Part shown: positions 1 through 7,351 of the stretch, one piece after another
Numbering within the stretch: the stretch's first letter is position 1
Layout of the letters: each line of letters opens with the position of its first letter
Source of the DNA: UBA1351 sp964627665
GTDB taxonomy: Bacteria > Bacillota > Clostridia > Lachnospirales > Vallitaleaceae
Assembly: GCA_964627665.1 (NCBI GenBank)
Contig: CAZVKG010000073.1
Location: 1-19,202 of the forward strand
Length of the DNA: 19,202 nt
Reading direction: 5' to 3'
Translations under genes and position numbers: made by a program
The notes under the pieces: model-generated
Told to the model about the DNA's origin: nothing
What the model saw: only the letters and a program-made list of their open reading frames with translations
Databases searched by the model: none

Positions 1-3
1 ATG

Positions 4-53
4 AAAAAAGGAGCTTTGCGCTAGCAAAAATTATTTGCTAACGCAACAGCCCC
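4..53 (-). terminator. Intrinsic terminator of the c-di-AMP riboswitch expression platform
   Basis: On the minus strand, GGGGCTGTTGCGTTAGCAAA (53-34) pairs almost completely with TTTGCTAGCGCAAAGCTCC (28-10) across a 5-base loop. The hairpin is followed directly by six Ts (9-4). This is a textbook Rho-independent terminator. It lies just after the aptamer, where ydaO-class riboswitches place their regulatory hairpin. The regulated gene would start to the left of position 1 and is not visible. In this class ligand binding normally favours termination, so the gene is expected to be off at high c-di-AMP; that is family knowledge, not something shown here. Confidence 0.9.
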
Positions 54-61
54 TTAGGCAG

Positions 62-183
62 TCTCCTCTTTCTACGCTGACGAGGTTAGCTGACGGGCTC
101 GGATTGAAAGAGTATCCTATTTTAGACTAGCTAAAAATTCGCCCCAATAAGTGGGTCCCCCGCTTCATTTGAATTAAGCGATA
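62..183 (-). ncRNA. c-di-AMP riboswitch (ydaO/yuaA class)
   Basis: Read on the minus strand, the region has the conserved blocks of the ydaO/yuaA motif in the right order. These are an opening ATCGCTTAA with its partner GAAGCG (about 183-160), then GGGGGACCCA (about 162-152), GGGGCGAAT (about 146-137), ATACTCTTTC (about 114-105), and the hallmark run CCGAGCCCGTCAGCTAACCT (about 101-82). It continues into CGTCAGCG and closes with GAAAGAGGAGA near 72-62. The class senses cyclic di-AMP and mostly controls potassium transport, osmolyte uptake or cell-wall remodelling genes. It has its own promoter upstream and a terminator downstream, so the module is complete; only the controlled gene is missing, off the left edge. 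Confidence 0.92.
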
Positions 184-190
184 TGTGTAT

Positions 191-218
191 ATTATACTCA
201 AGTTATTCTTTTTGTCAA
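191..218 (-). promoter_or_regulatory. Sigma-A-type promoter of the riboswitch transcript
   Basis: On the minus strand a perfect -35 TTGACA (218-213) is separated by 16 bases from a perfect -10 TATAAT (196-191). Transcription would begin around 184, at the first base of the riboswitch aptamer. The -35 box lies only about 10 bases beyond the stop codon of nspC, and no terminator separates them. The riboswitch may therefore also receive read-through from the polyamine operon. Confidence 0.85.
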
Positions 219-228
219 TCAATATAAT

Positions 229-1383
229 TTATAATCGTCGTTTATAGTCCTCATAAACAAATTCCTTTATTACACGTATTCCTTGGTCATTGAGTAAGGC
301 TATAGAAGGTAAATTCACTCCATTAAACATGTTATTCTTAACCATAGTGTAATGCGCCATATCTGTAAATATTAAGGCATCTCCAATTTTTAGGGGTTCA
401 TCAAAAGAGTAATCGCCAATAATATCACCGGATAAGCAGGTTGTTCCCCCTAATCGATAGGTATATTTTTTTTCATCCGGGAGTCCCGAACCAATAATCA
501 TCGGTCGATAAGGCATTTCGATGACATCCGGCATATGACATGCTGCGGAAGCATCTGTAATGGCTATACCCATCCCATTATGTAAAATATCAAGTACTTT
601 GGTTACTAAAAATCCGGTATTAAGGGCAATGGCCTCTCCCGGCTCCAAATATACTTGAACATCGTATTTGTTTTTAATTCGATTAATAATATGAATTAAT
701 CGTTCCACATCATAATCAGCACGTGTTACGTGATGACCACCACCAAAATTAATCCACTTCATCTGATGGAAATACTGACCGAACTTTTCTTCAACAACTT
801 CCATCACCCGTTCAAGGGTATCTGAGTTTTGTTCACACATGGCATGAAAATGTAAACCATCGATTCCCTCTAGATCTTCACCACTAAATTGATCTTCTGT
901 AGTACCTAGACGAGAATAAATTGCACAGGGATCATAAATCGTTGTTTCGATTTCAGAATACTCCGGATTCACGCGAAGTCCACATTCAATAGGCTTATCT
1001 GCATTTTTCACTTTGTCCTTAAAGCGTTTATACTGATCAGCTGAATTAAAGACAATATGCTCACAATAGGACATAATTTCATCGAATTCTTCATCTCGAA
1101 ACGCCGGAGAATAAATATGAACTTCTTTACCCATCTCTTCATAACCAAGGCGAGCTTCATATAGTGAACTACTCGTTATTCCTGCCAAATATTCGCCAAC
1201 AAGCGGAAACACCGAATACATAGAGAAACCTTTTAAAGCCAACAGGATTTTACATCCTGTTGACTCTTGTACATAGTCAAGGGTCTCTAAGTTTTTACGA
1301 AGTAATCGCTCATCGACAACATAAGCCGGCGTATTGATTGACTTAATCTTTTCTATATCTTGTTCATTTATTCCATAATCCAT
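229..1383 (-). CDS. nspC: Carboxynorspermidine/carboxyspermidine decarboxylase (NspC/CASDC)
   Basis: Cytosolic PLP enzyme that decarboxylates carboxyspermidine or carboxynorspermidine to spermidine or norspermidine, the last step of the alternative polyamine route. It belongs to the fold-III (alanine racemase-like) decarboxylases. Numbered from the chosen start (384 residues), visible landmarks are TPAYVVDE near residue 18, the PLP lysine in LLALKGFS (K51), HFHAMCE (178-184), the phosphate-binding GGGHH (214-218), EPGEA (247-251) and the cysteine of GGTTCLSGD (C316), which matches the catalytic Cys of the family. An in-frame ATG at 1452 would add 23 residues and overlap the upstream gene by 37 bases. 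I prefer the ATG at 1383, because it gives the usual short lead before TPxYVxDE and follows AGGAAGAG/ATAGG. It is the third gene of the speA operon. Norspermidine versus spermidine specificity cannot be read from sequence. Confidence 0.93.
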   Translation of the reverse strand: MDYGINEQDIEKIKSINTPAYVVDERLLRKNLETLDYVQESTGCKILLALKGFSMYSVFPLVGEYLAGITSSSLYEARLGYEEMGKEVHIYSPAFRDEEFDEIMSYCEHIVFNSADQYKRFKDKVKNADKPIECGLRVNPEYSEIETTIYDPCAIYSRLGTTEDQFSGEDLEGIDGLHFHAMCEQNSDTLERVMEVVEEKFGQYFHQMKWINFGGGHHVTRADYDVERLIHIINRIKNKYDVQVYLEPGEAIALNTGFLVTKVLDILHNGMGIAITDASAACHMPDVIEMPYRPMIIGSGLPDEKKYTYRLGGTTCLSGDIIGDYSFDEPLKIGDALIFTDMAHYTMVKNNMFNGVNLPSIALLNDQGIRVIKEFVYEDYKRRL

Positions 1384-1415
1384 AGTTATACCTATTTCTC
1401 TTCCTCTTTCTATAC

Positions 1416-2615
1416 TTAATCCAATAATGTCGGATTGAAATCTTCTTTCCATGGAAGCCCTTGCTTATTTAACTCTTCCATAAATGGATCCGGGTCAAAT
1501 TCTTCAACATTATATACACCAGGTTTTTTCCACTTTCCTTCAAGAACGAGTTTTGCACCAATCATAGCCGGTACTCCCGTTGTATATGAAATCGCTTGTG
1601 ACCCAACTTCTCTATAACAGGCTTGGTGATCACAGATATTATATACATAGTAGCTTTTAGGCTCACCATCTTTAATACCCTGAATGATACAGCCAATATT
1701 TGTCTTTCCTTTTGTTCTTGGTCCTAATGATGCAGGATCCGGAAGAACAGCTTTTAAAAACTGTAAAGGTTGAATTTCTTTTCCTTCAAACATAATTGGC
1801 TCAATGGATGTCATACCCACATTTTCAAGCACGTTTAGATGAGTAATATATTTTTCAGAAAATGTCATAAAGAATCGAATGCGTTTAATTCCTTTAATAT
1901 TTTGAGCTAATGACTCTAACTCTTCATGATAGAGTAAGTAGATATCTTTTGGACCGATTTCAGGTAAATCATAAATCTTCTTAACCTCTAGTGGTTCTGT
2001 TTCAACCAATTGACCGTCTTCAAAGTATCGTCCTTTTGCCGTGATTTCTCGAATATTTATTTCCGGATTAAAGTTTGTAGCAAATGGATATCCATGATCT
2101 CCGGCATTGGCATCGACAATATCTATATAATGAATTTCATCAAAATAATGTTTCATCGCATAGGCAGAAAATACACCGGTTACTCCAGGATCAAAACCGC
2201 TACCTAGTACTGCTGTAAGGCCTGCTTCTTTAAACTTTTCGCGATATGCCCACTGCCACTTATATTCAAACTTAGGCGTTTCCGGTGGTTCATAGTTTGC
2301 CGTGTCCAAATAATCAACACCAGTTTCTAAACAGGCATCCATGATTGTCAAATCTTGATAAGGCAAGGCCACATTAATAACGATATCCGGATTAAATTGA
2401 CGAATAAGAGCAACCACTTCCTCAGTTTGATCTGCATCAACCTGTGCTGTCTGAATCTTTGTTTTCGTATCCTTAACAGAATCCTTGATTGCAATACATT
2501 TTGATTCTGTACGACTTGCTATACATATTTCTTCAAATACTTCTGAATTTTGACAACATTTGTGGACAACAACATTTGCTACTCCACCTGCGCCTATAAT
2601 AAGAGCTTTTCCCAA
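1416..2615 (-). CDS. Carboxynorspermidine/carboxyspermidine dehydrogenase (saccharopine dehydrogenase family)
   Basis: NADPH-dependent enzyme that condenses a diamine (putrescine or 1,3-diaminopropane) with aspartate semialdehyde and reduces the product to carboxyspermidine or carboxynorspermidine. The 399 residues match the family length. The N-terminus MGKALIIGAGGVANVV is a Rossmann GxGG(V)xxxV dinucleotide-binding motif. Further family features are NPDIVINVALPYQDLTIMDA, DTANYEPPETP and GSGFDPGVTGVFSAY. The start is a TTG codon (2615-2613), eight bases after a perfect AGGAGG; no ATG is better placed. It lies 89 bases after speA and 32 bases ahead of the preferred nspC start. Adjacency to a carboxy(nor)spermidine decarboxylase makes this assignment much more likely than lysine or saccharopine metabolism. 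Confidence 0.92.
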   Translation of the reverse strand: MGKALIIGAGGVANVVVHKCCQNSEVFEEICIASRTESKCIAIKDSVKDTKTKIQTAQVDADQTEEVVALIRQFNPDIVINVALPYQDLTIMDACLETGVDYLDTANYEPPETPKFEYKWQWAYREKFKEAGLTAVLGSGFDPGVTGVFSAYAMKHYFDEIHYIDIVDANAGDHGYPFATNFNPEINIREITAKGRYFEDGQLVETEPLEVKKIYDLPEIGPKDIYLLYHEELESLAQNIKGIKRIRFFMTFSEKYITHLNVLENVGMTSIEPIMFEGKEIQPLQFLKAVLPDPASLGPRTKGKTNIGCIIQGIKDGEPKSYYVYNICDHQACYREVGSQAISYTTGVPAMIGAKLVLEGKWKKPGVYNVEEFDPDPFMEELNKQGLPWKEDFNPTLLD

Positions 2616-2660
2616 TTTAATAACCTCCTAGAATGCTTAATTTATATAATAACTTATTCC

Positions 2661-2689
2661 ATTATATCATTTTATTACGATTCTGTCTT
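2661..2689 (-). promoter_or_regulatory. Possible weak internal promoter ahead of the carboxyspermidine dehydrogenase gene
   Basis: In the 89-base gap after speA, the minus strand has a perfect TATAAT (2666-2661) with AAGACA (4 of 6 matches to TTGACA) 17 bases upstream. This could give a secondary start for the last two polyamine genes. The -35 is poor and the gap is AT-rich, so it may be chance. Confidence 0.3.
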
Positions 2690-2704
2690 TGCTTGGCGGC
2701 AATT

Positions 2705-4624
2705 TTACCGTTCATAGTATGTGTATCCACGTAATCCATTCTCGTATGAATTGACAATATCGCGTCGATCTGCAGGTGATATTAATCCGTCACGCACAGC
2801 TTCTTCCGCCGCTTGTCTGAAGTTACGACGCATTTCTTTAGTATCATACTCCACATAGGTTAATACATCTTCAACTGAGTCCCCTTCAATTTCGCTCACA
2901 AATTCAAAACCGCCGTCTTTATTCAATCGAATACTCACAACATTGGTATCTCCAAACAGATTATGCAGATCTCCTAATGTTTCCTGATAGGCCCCAACTA
3001 AAAAGACACCAAGATAATAGTCTTCATTTGGATTCAAATCATGCAAGGGCAACGTTTTCTTCACATCATGCATATCAATAAAGCTATCAATATTCCCGTC
3101 ACAATCACATGTGATGTCTGCAACAACTGCATTTCGCTTGGGAATTTCTAACAATCGATGAATCGGCATTATCGGAAACAACTGATCAATCGCCCAACTA
3201 TCCGGAATGGATTGGAATACCGAGAAATTACAATAATATATATCCGCAATCGCACTATCAATATCTTCAAGTTCTTGTGGAATATATTTTAATTTTGCCT
3301 TGTCTTTTGCTATACGTTGGATTATATTCCAAAATATTTTTTCTGCAAAAGCACGGTCTCTAAGACCTAATCGTCCATGATTAAACATATCTCGAATGAT
3401 GTCTCTGTAATACAATGCATCATTATAACACTCTTGCAGATTTTTCGTCTTTAATACTTTATTTACTTCATGAAGATTTCGAATTTGTTCAGGCACGGAT
3501 TCATCAAGCACTTCCGGTATATCATATTCTTCATAAGACGCCACATCAAGTACATTAAACAATAATATGGAGTAATAGGCAACTAAGGCACGGCCGGATT
3601 CTGTAATAATGGTCGGATGCTTAATCTGGGCATTATCCATTACAGTCATAACTGCTTCCACGATGTCCATACAATATTCTTCAACAGAATAATTACGGCT
3701 ATGTGTGAAATTAGTATTAGAACCATCATAATCAACGGCTAAGCCACCACCTAAGTCAAGATAGCCCATAGGAGCACCTTCTTTAACCAGTTCCGCATAT
3801 ACACGGGAAGCCTCTTGTACTGCTGAACGGATATCACGAATATTTGGAATTTGTGAACCAAGATGATAGTGCATTAATTTAAGACTATCCAGCATATTCT
3901 TTTCTTTTAATTGGTCTACAATTTCAATAACTTGATTCATATTTAAGCCAAAAATACTTTGGTCTCCACCTGAATCCGTCCAATGTCCTCCGGCTTTTGC
4001 TGATAATTTAATACGTACACCAATGTTGGGGTGAATATTTAATGCATTCGCCCGTTCCAGGATAAGATCAAGTTCTCCGGGGATTTCTATAACGAAAAAG
4101 CATTGATATCCCATTTTATTGGCGTATAAACCAAGGTCAATAAATTCTTCATCTTTATAACCATTACAAATGAGACAGGCTTCTTTATCTTTAAGCTCGG
4201 AAAGTGCTGCAATTAATTCAGGTTTACTACCAACCTCTAGACCATGGTGATAGCGTTGACCGAATCTTGCAACCTCGCGTACGACTTGTTGTTGTTGATT
4301 CACTTTGATTGGATAAACACCTTGATAAATCCCTTGGTAGCTTAAGGTGTTCATTGCATTTCGAAAGGATTCATTCAGATAGGTAATCTGAGCGTCTAAC
4401 AAGTTTTCTATCCGTAAAAGCACTGGCATATCTAAACCACGTTCTTTAATCCCTGATGCAATCTCCATTAAACTAACAGACCCTTTGTCCGCTCCTTTAT
4501 TGGCACTGATGCGAACTTCTCCTTCATCTGAAATAGAAAAGTATCCGCCTCCCCAATTTTTAATGCCATATAATTCTTCCGATTTTTCTTTTTTCCATCG
4601 TCCTAAAACTTCTACACGATTCAT
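2705..4624 (-). CDS. speA: Biosynthetic arginine decarboxylase (SpeA)
   Basis: Converts arginine to agmatine and CO2 in the cytosol, feeding putrescine synthesis. The 639 residues are close to the roughly 630-660 of the fold-III SpeA family. Landmarks are WGGGYFSI near 24-31, the PLP lysine in YPIKVNQ (K107), HYHLGSQIP (252-260), the glycine loop LDLGGGLAVDYDGS (289-302), ESGRA (342-346) and the cysteine motif DITCDCDG (503-510) that supplies the catalytic Cys. The ATG at 4624 follows GAAAGGGTGATAGG. It is the first gene of a run with the carboxyspermidine dehydrogenase and decarboxylase. The gene that turns agmatine into putrescine (agmatinase, or agmatine deiminase plus N-carbamoylputrescine amidase) is not in the window. 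Its own promoter lies upstream, but nothing terminates the TRAP-protein transcript before it. Confidence 0.96.
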   Translation of the reverse strand: MNRVEVLGRWKKEKSEELYGIKNWGGGYFSISDEGEVRISANKGADKGSVSLMEIASGIKERGLDMPVLLRIENLLDAQITYLNESFRNAMNTLSYQGIYQGVYPIKVNQQQQVVREVARFGQRYHHGLEVGSKPELIAALSELKDKEACLICNGYKDEEFIDLGLYANKMGYQCFFVIEIPGELDLILERANALNIHPNIGVRIKLSAKAGGHWTDSGGDQSIFGLNMNQVIEIVDQLKEKNMLDSLKLMHYHLGSQIPNIRDIRSAVQEASRVYAELVKEGAPMGYLDLGGGLAVDYDGSNTNFTHSRNYSVEEYCMDIVEAVMTVMDNAQIKHPTIITESGRALVAYYSILLFNVLDVASYEEYDIPEVLDESVPEQIRNLHEVNKVLKTKNLQECYNDALYYRDIIRDMFNHGRLGLRDRAFAEKIFWNIIQRIAKDKAKLKYIPQELEDIDSAIADIYYCNFSVFQSIPDSWAIDQLFPIMPIHRLLEIPKRNAVVADITCDCDGNIDSFIDMHDVKKTLPLHDLNPNEDYYLGVFLVGAYQETLGDLHNLFGDTNVVSIRLNKDGGFEFVSEIEGDSVEDVLTYVEYDTKEMRRNFRQAAEEAVRDGLISPADRRDIVNSYENGLRGYTYYER

Positions 4625-4669
4625 CCTATCACCCTTTCTTCATTGTATTGCCATAAGTCACTGATTTTC

Positions 4670-4698
4670 AAAATATCACTTTTACTTATAAATGTCAA
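4670..4698 (-). promoter_or_regulatory. Promoter of the speA polyamine operon
   Basis: On the minus strand a perfect TTGACA (4698-4693), a 17-base spacer and TATTTT (4675-4670) precede speA by about 45 bases. The -35 begins about 10 bases after the stop codon of the TRAP-binding-protein gene. No stem-loop terminator is visible between the two genes, so speA may be expressed both from here and by read-through. Confidence 0.65.
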
Positions 4699-4707
4699 CA
4701 TCTATTT

Positions 4708-5709
4708 CTACTCCATTTGGATTCGCTTGATCAAATCTCCGTATTTGATTTGATACTTTTCGTAAACAGGTTGAACGGCTTCCACAAATGCAGATTTATC
4801 TTCAATATAATTAATCTCTACGCCTTGTTCAATGAGAAACTGTAGAGAACTCTGCTCACCTTCTTCCCAAAGTTTTTGTTGGTATATTTGAGCTTGATCT
4901 GCTGCTTGTCGCATAATCGCCAAATCATCTTCCGATAATTTATCTAAAGCAATCTTGCTACCGACAATAATCTCCGGAACACGTACATGTTCATCTATCG
5001 TATAGTATTTTGCAATCTTATAATGTTCGGATGTATGATAACTTGGAGGATTGTTTTCCGCACCATCAATCTCTCCTAACTGCAGTGCTCGATAAACTTC
5101 TCCATAAGGCATCTTGACTCCATTTGCACCAAGAGCATTTGCCATTTCAACCATTAATTCACTTTCCAACACACGAATATTCATGCCTTGAAGATCGTCT
5201 AATGTCTTAATCGGTTTTTCCGTATTATAAAAACTTCGTGCCCCAGCTTCAAACCAACCAAACCCAATAAAACCTTCTTCTTCAACGCCCTCTAATATTT
5301 CATCCCCTATATCGCCTCGAAGAACGCGTCGCATATGTTCTTTGTCTTCATATAGATAGGGGAGTTGTAAGACGTTCAAAACATCGACAACTTCAGATAT
5401 TGGAGCCAAGCTCACTCGGGTAATATCAATACCTCCAAATTCTATCTGTTCGATAACGCTTGTCTCAGAGCCTAATGCTTGGTCCGGATATACAACTATT
5501 TTTATTCTTCCTTCCGAAAGTTCTTCCACTAATCGCGCAAATTCTATATCAGCAAGTGTTGTTGGATAGTCACTAGGATGGGCTTCTGCCATACGAAAAA
5601 CATGTTCAGGCTTAGGTTCACTGACTTGATTGACAAGAGTGCATCCAACTATTACCACCAAAAGAAAAGCTATTATCACAAAGTATATTAAGGGTTTTCT
5701 CATCATCAT
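4708..5709 (-). CDS. TRAP transporter-type substrate-binding lipoprotein (DctP family), orphan
   Basis: Extracytoplasmic solute-binding protein of the DctP/TRAP family, which usually binds C4-dicarboxylates, sugar acids or other organic anions. The 333-residue product starts MMMRKP, followed by a hydrophobic segment (about 7-21) and a lipobox ending VIVGC with the lipidated Cys at 23. The mature part has family features: EGRIKIVVYPDQALG (66-80), GARSFYN (156-162), the conserved ligand-carboxylate arginine in LQGMNIRV (R179), YGEVYRALQLGEIDGAEN (202-219) and a final helix-rich domain. It overlaps the stop of the sensor-kinase gene by one base (TAATG), so the two are translationally coupled; a GGAG lies 5 bases before the first ATG. 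No DctQ or DctM membrane subunit is nearby. It may therefore serve as a sensory co-receptor for the kinase rather than in transport. The ligand is unknown. Confidence 0.88.
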   Translation of the reverse strand: MMMRKPLIYFVIIAFLLVVIVGCTLVNQVSEPKPEHVFRMAEAHPSDYPTTLADIEFARLVEELSEGRIKIVVYPDQALGSETSVIEQIEFGGIDITRVSLAPISEVVDVLNVLQLPYLYEDKEHMRRVLRGDIGDEILEGVEEEGFIGFGWFEAGARSFYNTEKPIKTLDDLQGMNIRVLESELMVEMANALGANGVKMPYGEVYRALQLGEIDGAENNPPSYHTSEHYKIAKYYTIDEHVRVPEIIVGSKIALDKLSEDDLAIMRQAADQAQIYQQKLWEEGEQSSLQFLIEQGVEINYIEDKSAFVEAVQPVYEKYQIKYGDLIKRIQME

Positions 5710-7199
5710 TATATCTCCTGATTGTCAAGTTCGAATTTCATTTCAATAAATGTCCCTAGATTCTTTTTACTTAGAATTTTAAATGAACACTTGTGCTGAA
5801 ATGTTAATTTAAACCGTTGATAAACATTATTGACACCAATACTTCGATTATTAATCGCTTCAAATTTCAAGACTTGCTTCAAACGTTTTTTGTCCATTCC
5901 AATTCCTGTATCCATTATACGCATTACAACATAAGAGGTATTGTTTTCTTGCTTCATGAACACGCGTATACGGATTTTTCCACCTTTTATCTTAGGTTCA
6001 ATCCCGTGAATAATTGCGTTTTCAATAAGCGGTTGGAGCGTGAATATAGGAAGCAATATTTTTTCACATGCCGGCTCAACGATGCACTCATATTCAAGAC
6101 GTTCTTTAAAACGAACTTTCTGAAGATACACATATTCATCGATCATATCCAATTCTTCCTTAATCGGAATCATTGATTTATCATTTCGTAATTTGTAACG
6201 AAACAGTTGGGCTAAAGCTTCTGTTAATTTGAGTGTATCGTCTGCATTTTCAAACATTGCCGTTCGAGAAATTGTATTTAATGTATTGAAAAGAAAATGC
6301 GGATTGATTTGGGATTGAAGTGCTTGAAACTGAGAGTCCTTTAATAATTGCTCCATTTGTAAAATGTGTAGTTCTTCTTCATGTAATTTTTTCTCAATAA
6401 TCACTTTTTGTTTTAAATCATAAACAAGAGAATTAATACTTTGACTCATTATATTAAAGGAATCTGCCAGTACACCGACTTCATCCTGAGAGTCAATATG
6501 AATCGCCTCAATGTCTAAATCTCCTGAAGAGATACGAATCGAAGCTTTGGCCAGTTTTTTTATTGGATTTATTAAATAATTCGCGAATAACACACCGATA
6601 AACAAAGATATTAGGAAAAAAATTGCAATGAGCAATAAAGATATTCGTCGCATAACATTGGCTTCATTGGCTAGTCTATTATAGAGCTCATTACCTTCAC
6701 TCAAGCTAATATAAAGTAATTCTTCAATATATTTTTCTGTAAACTGTTCAATGCGTTCACCTTCATAGAATGACGTATAATATATGGATATATCATTTTC
6801 TCTTTGACTCATGGCTCTTTGCCATTTTATATTATATGAATAAACCGAATTTCGAATGGCATTAATGGCAAATTGACTTTCTAATGAATCATATTTTGCA
6901 TCTAAGGAATTAATGGCACGCTCTATCTTAGGGATATTTTCTTCATATAATTCCCTGTCTGAAAGATTTAATTCATTAATATAGTTTTCAACAGCTTCTT
7001 TACTTTTTTGATTCATAATCAATAGCTGACTAATCTCATAATAATTGGTCATGGTCGCATTAAACTGATCAACAATTTGATAATTGCTATGGTTTAAGTA
7101 TAAACTAAATATACTAACTGTTGCTAAAATTGCAAAGAAATATGAAAGTAATTTTATTTTAATTGATAATGCATTCCAAAACCTGCTAAATGTTTTCAC
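5709..7199 (-). CDS. Two-component sensor histidine kinase, YesM/LytS-like (HAMP, His_kinase, HATPase_c)
   Basis: Membrane sensor kinase of 496 residues from the preferred start. Order: TM1 (about 15-35), an extracytoplasmic sensing region of about 150 residues rich in predicted helix, TM2 (about 186-208), a HAMP linker (about 209-262), the His_kinase core with SQINPHFLFNTLN (phospho-acceptor H301), then an ATPase domain with the N-box LIENAIIHG (392-400) and G-box DTGIGM (430-435). An in-frame GTG at 7220 would add seven residues but has no Shine-Dalgarno. The GTG at 7199 follows AAGGAG by six bases and gives MKTFSRFWNA, so I use it. The downstream DctP-type lipoprotein overlaps it by one base. 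No response-regulator gene is visible in the window; such kinases are usually paired with an AraC-type or LytTR regulator, so the partner must be elsewhere. Confidence 0.93.
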   Translation of the reverse strand: MKTFSRFWNALSIKIKLLSYFFAILATVSIFSLYLNHSNYQIVDQFNATMTNYYEISQLLIMNQKSKEAVENYINELNLSDRELYEENIPKIERAINSLDAKYDSLESQFAINAIRNSVYSYNIKWQRAMSQRENDISIYYTSFYEGERIEQFTEKYIEELLYISLSEGNELYNRLANEANVMRRISLLLIAIFFLISLFIGVLFANYLINPIKKLAKASIRISSGDLDIEAIHIDSQDEVGVLADSFNIMSQSINSLVYDLKQKVIIEKKLHEEELHILQMEQLLKDSQFQALQSQINPHFLFNTLNTISRTAMFENADDTLKLTEALAQLFRYKLRNDKSMIPIKEELDMIDEYVYLQKVRFKERLEYECIVEPACEKILLPIFTLQPLIENAIIHGIEPKIKGGKIRIRVFMKQENNTSYVVMRIMDTGIGMDKKRLKQVLKFEAINNRSIGVNNVYQRFKLTFQHKCSFKILSKKNLGTFIEMKFELDNQEI

Positions 7200-7235
7200 C
7201 AAGTACTCCTTTTCAGCCACAGTCGTTTTGTATTT

Positions 7236-7264
7236 AGTTTACCCTCTTACAAATCATCTGTCAA
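7236..7264 (-). promoter_or_regulatory. Promoter of the sensor kinase / TRAP-binding-protein operon
   Basis: On the minus strand a perfect -35 TTGACA (7264-7259), a 17-base spacer and TAAACT (7241-7236) lie about 35 bases before the preferred GTG start at 7199. Transcription would begin near 7229. That still covers the alternative GTG at 7220, but leaves that codon with almost no leader and no ribosome binding site. Confidence 0.7.
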
Positions 7265-7292
7265 TGTGACTACATCAGATTGCTTATTATAC

Positions 7293-7328
7293 AGAAATAA
7301 ACCTATACTTATGCATAGGTTTATTTCT
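7293..7328 (-). terminator. Terminator after kduD
   Basis: A perfect 14-bp inverted repeat, AGAAATAAACCTAT (7293-7306) and ATAGGTTTATTTCT (7315-7328), has an 8-base loop. It begins 24 bases after the kduD stop and separates the hexuronate cluster from the sensor-kinase promoter. The stem is AT-rich and its T-rich end is part of the stem itself (minus-strand TTTATTTCT), so it is a moderate terminator. There is no plus-strand gene here for it to serve. Confidence 0.7.
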
Positions 7329-7351
7329 TAAGGTTTTGGTTATAGTAAGGA

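Noticed and set aside
1384..1452. Longer nspC starting at the ATG at 1452
   Set aside because: It would overlap the upstream gene by 37 bases and add 23 residues not expected before the conserved TPxYVxDE region. The start at 1383 fits better.
7200..7220. GTG at 7220 as the sensor kinase start
   Set aside because: It has no Shine-Dalgarno and lies too close to the predicted transcription start, whereas GTG at 7199 has AAGGAG six bases upstream.
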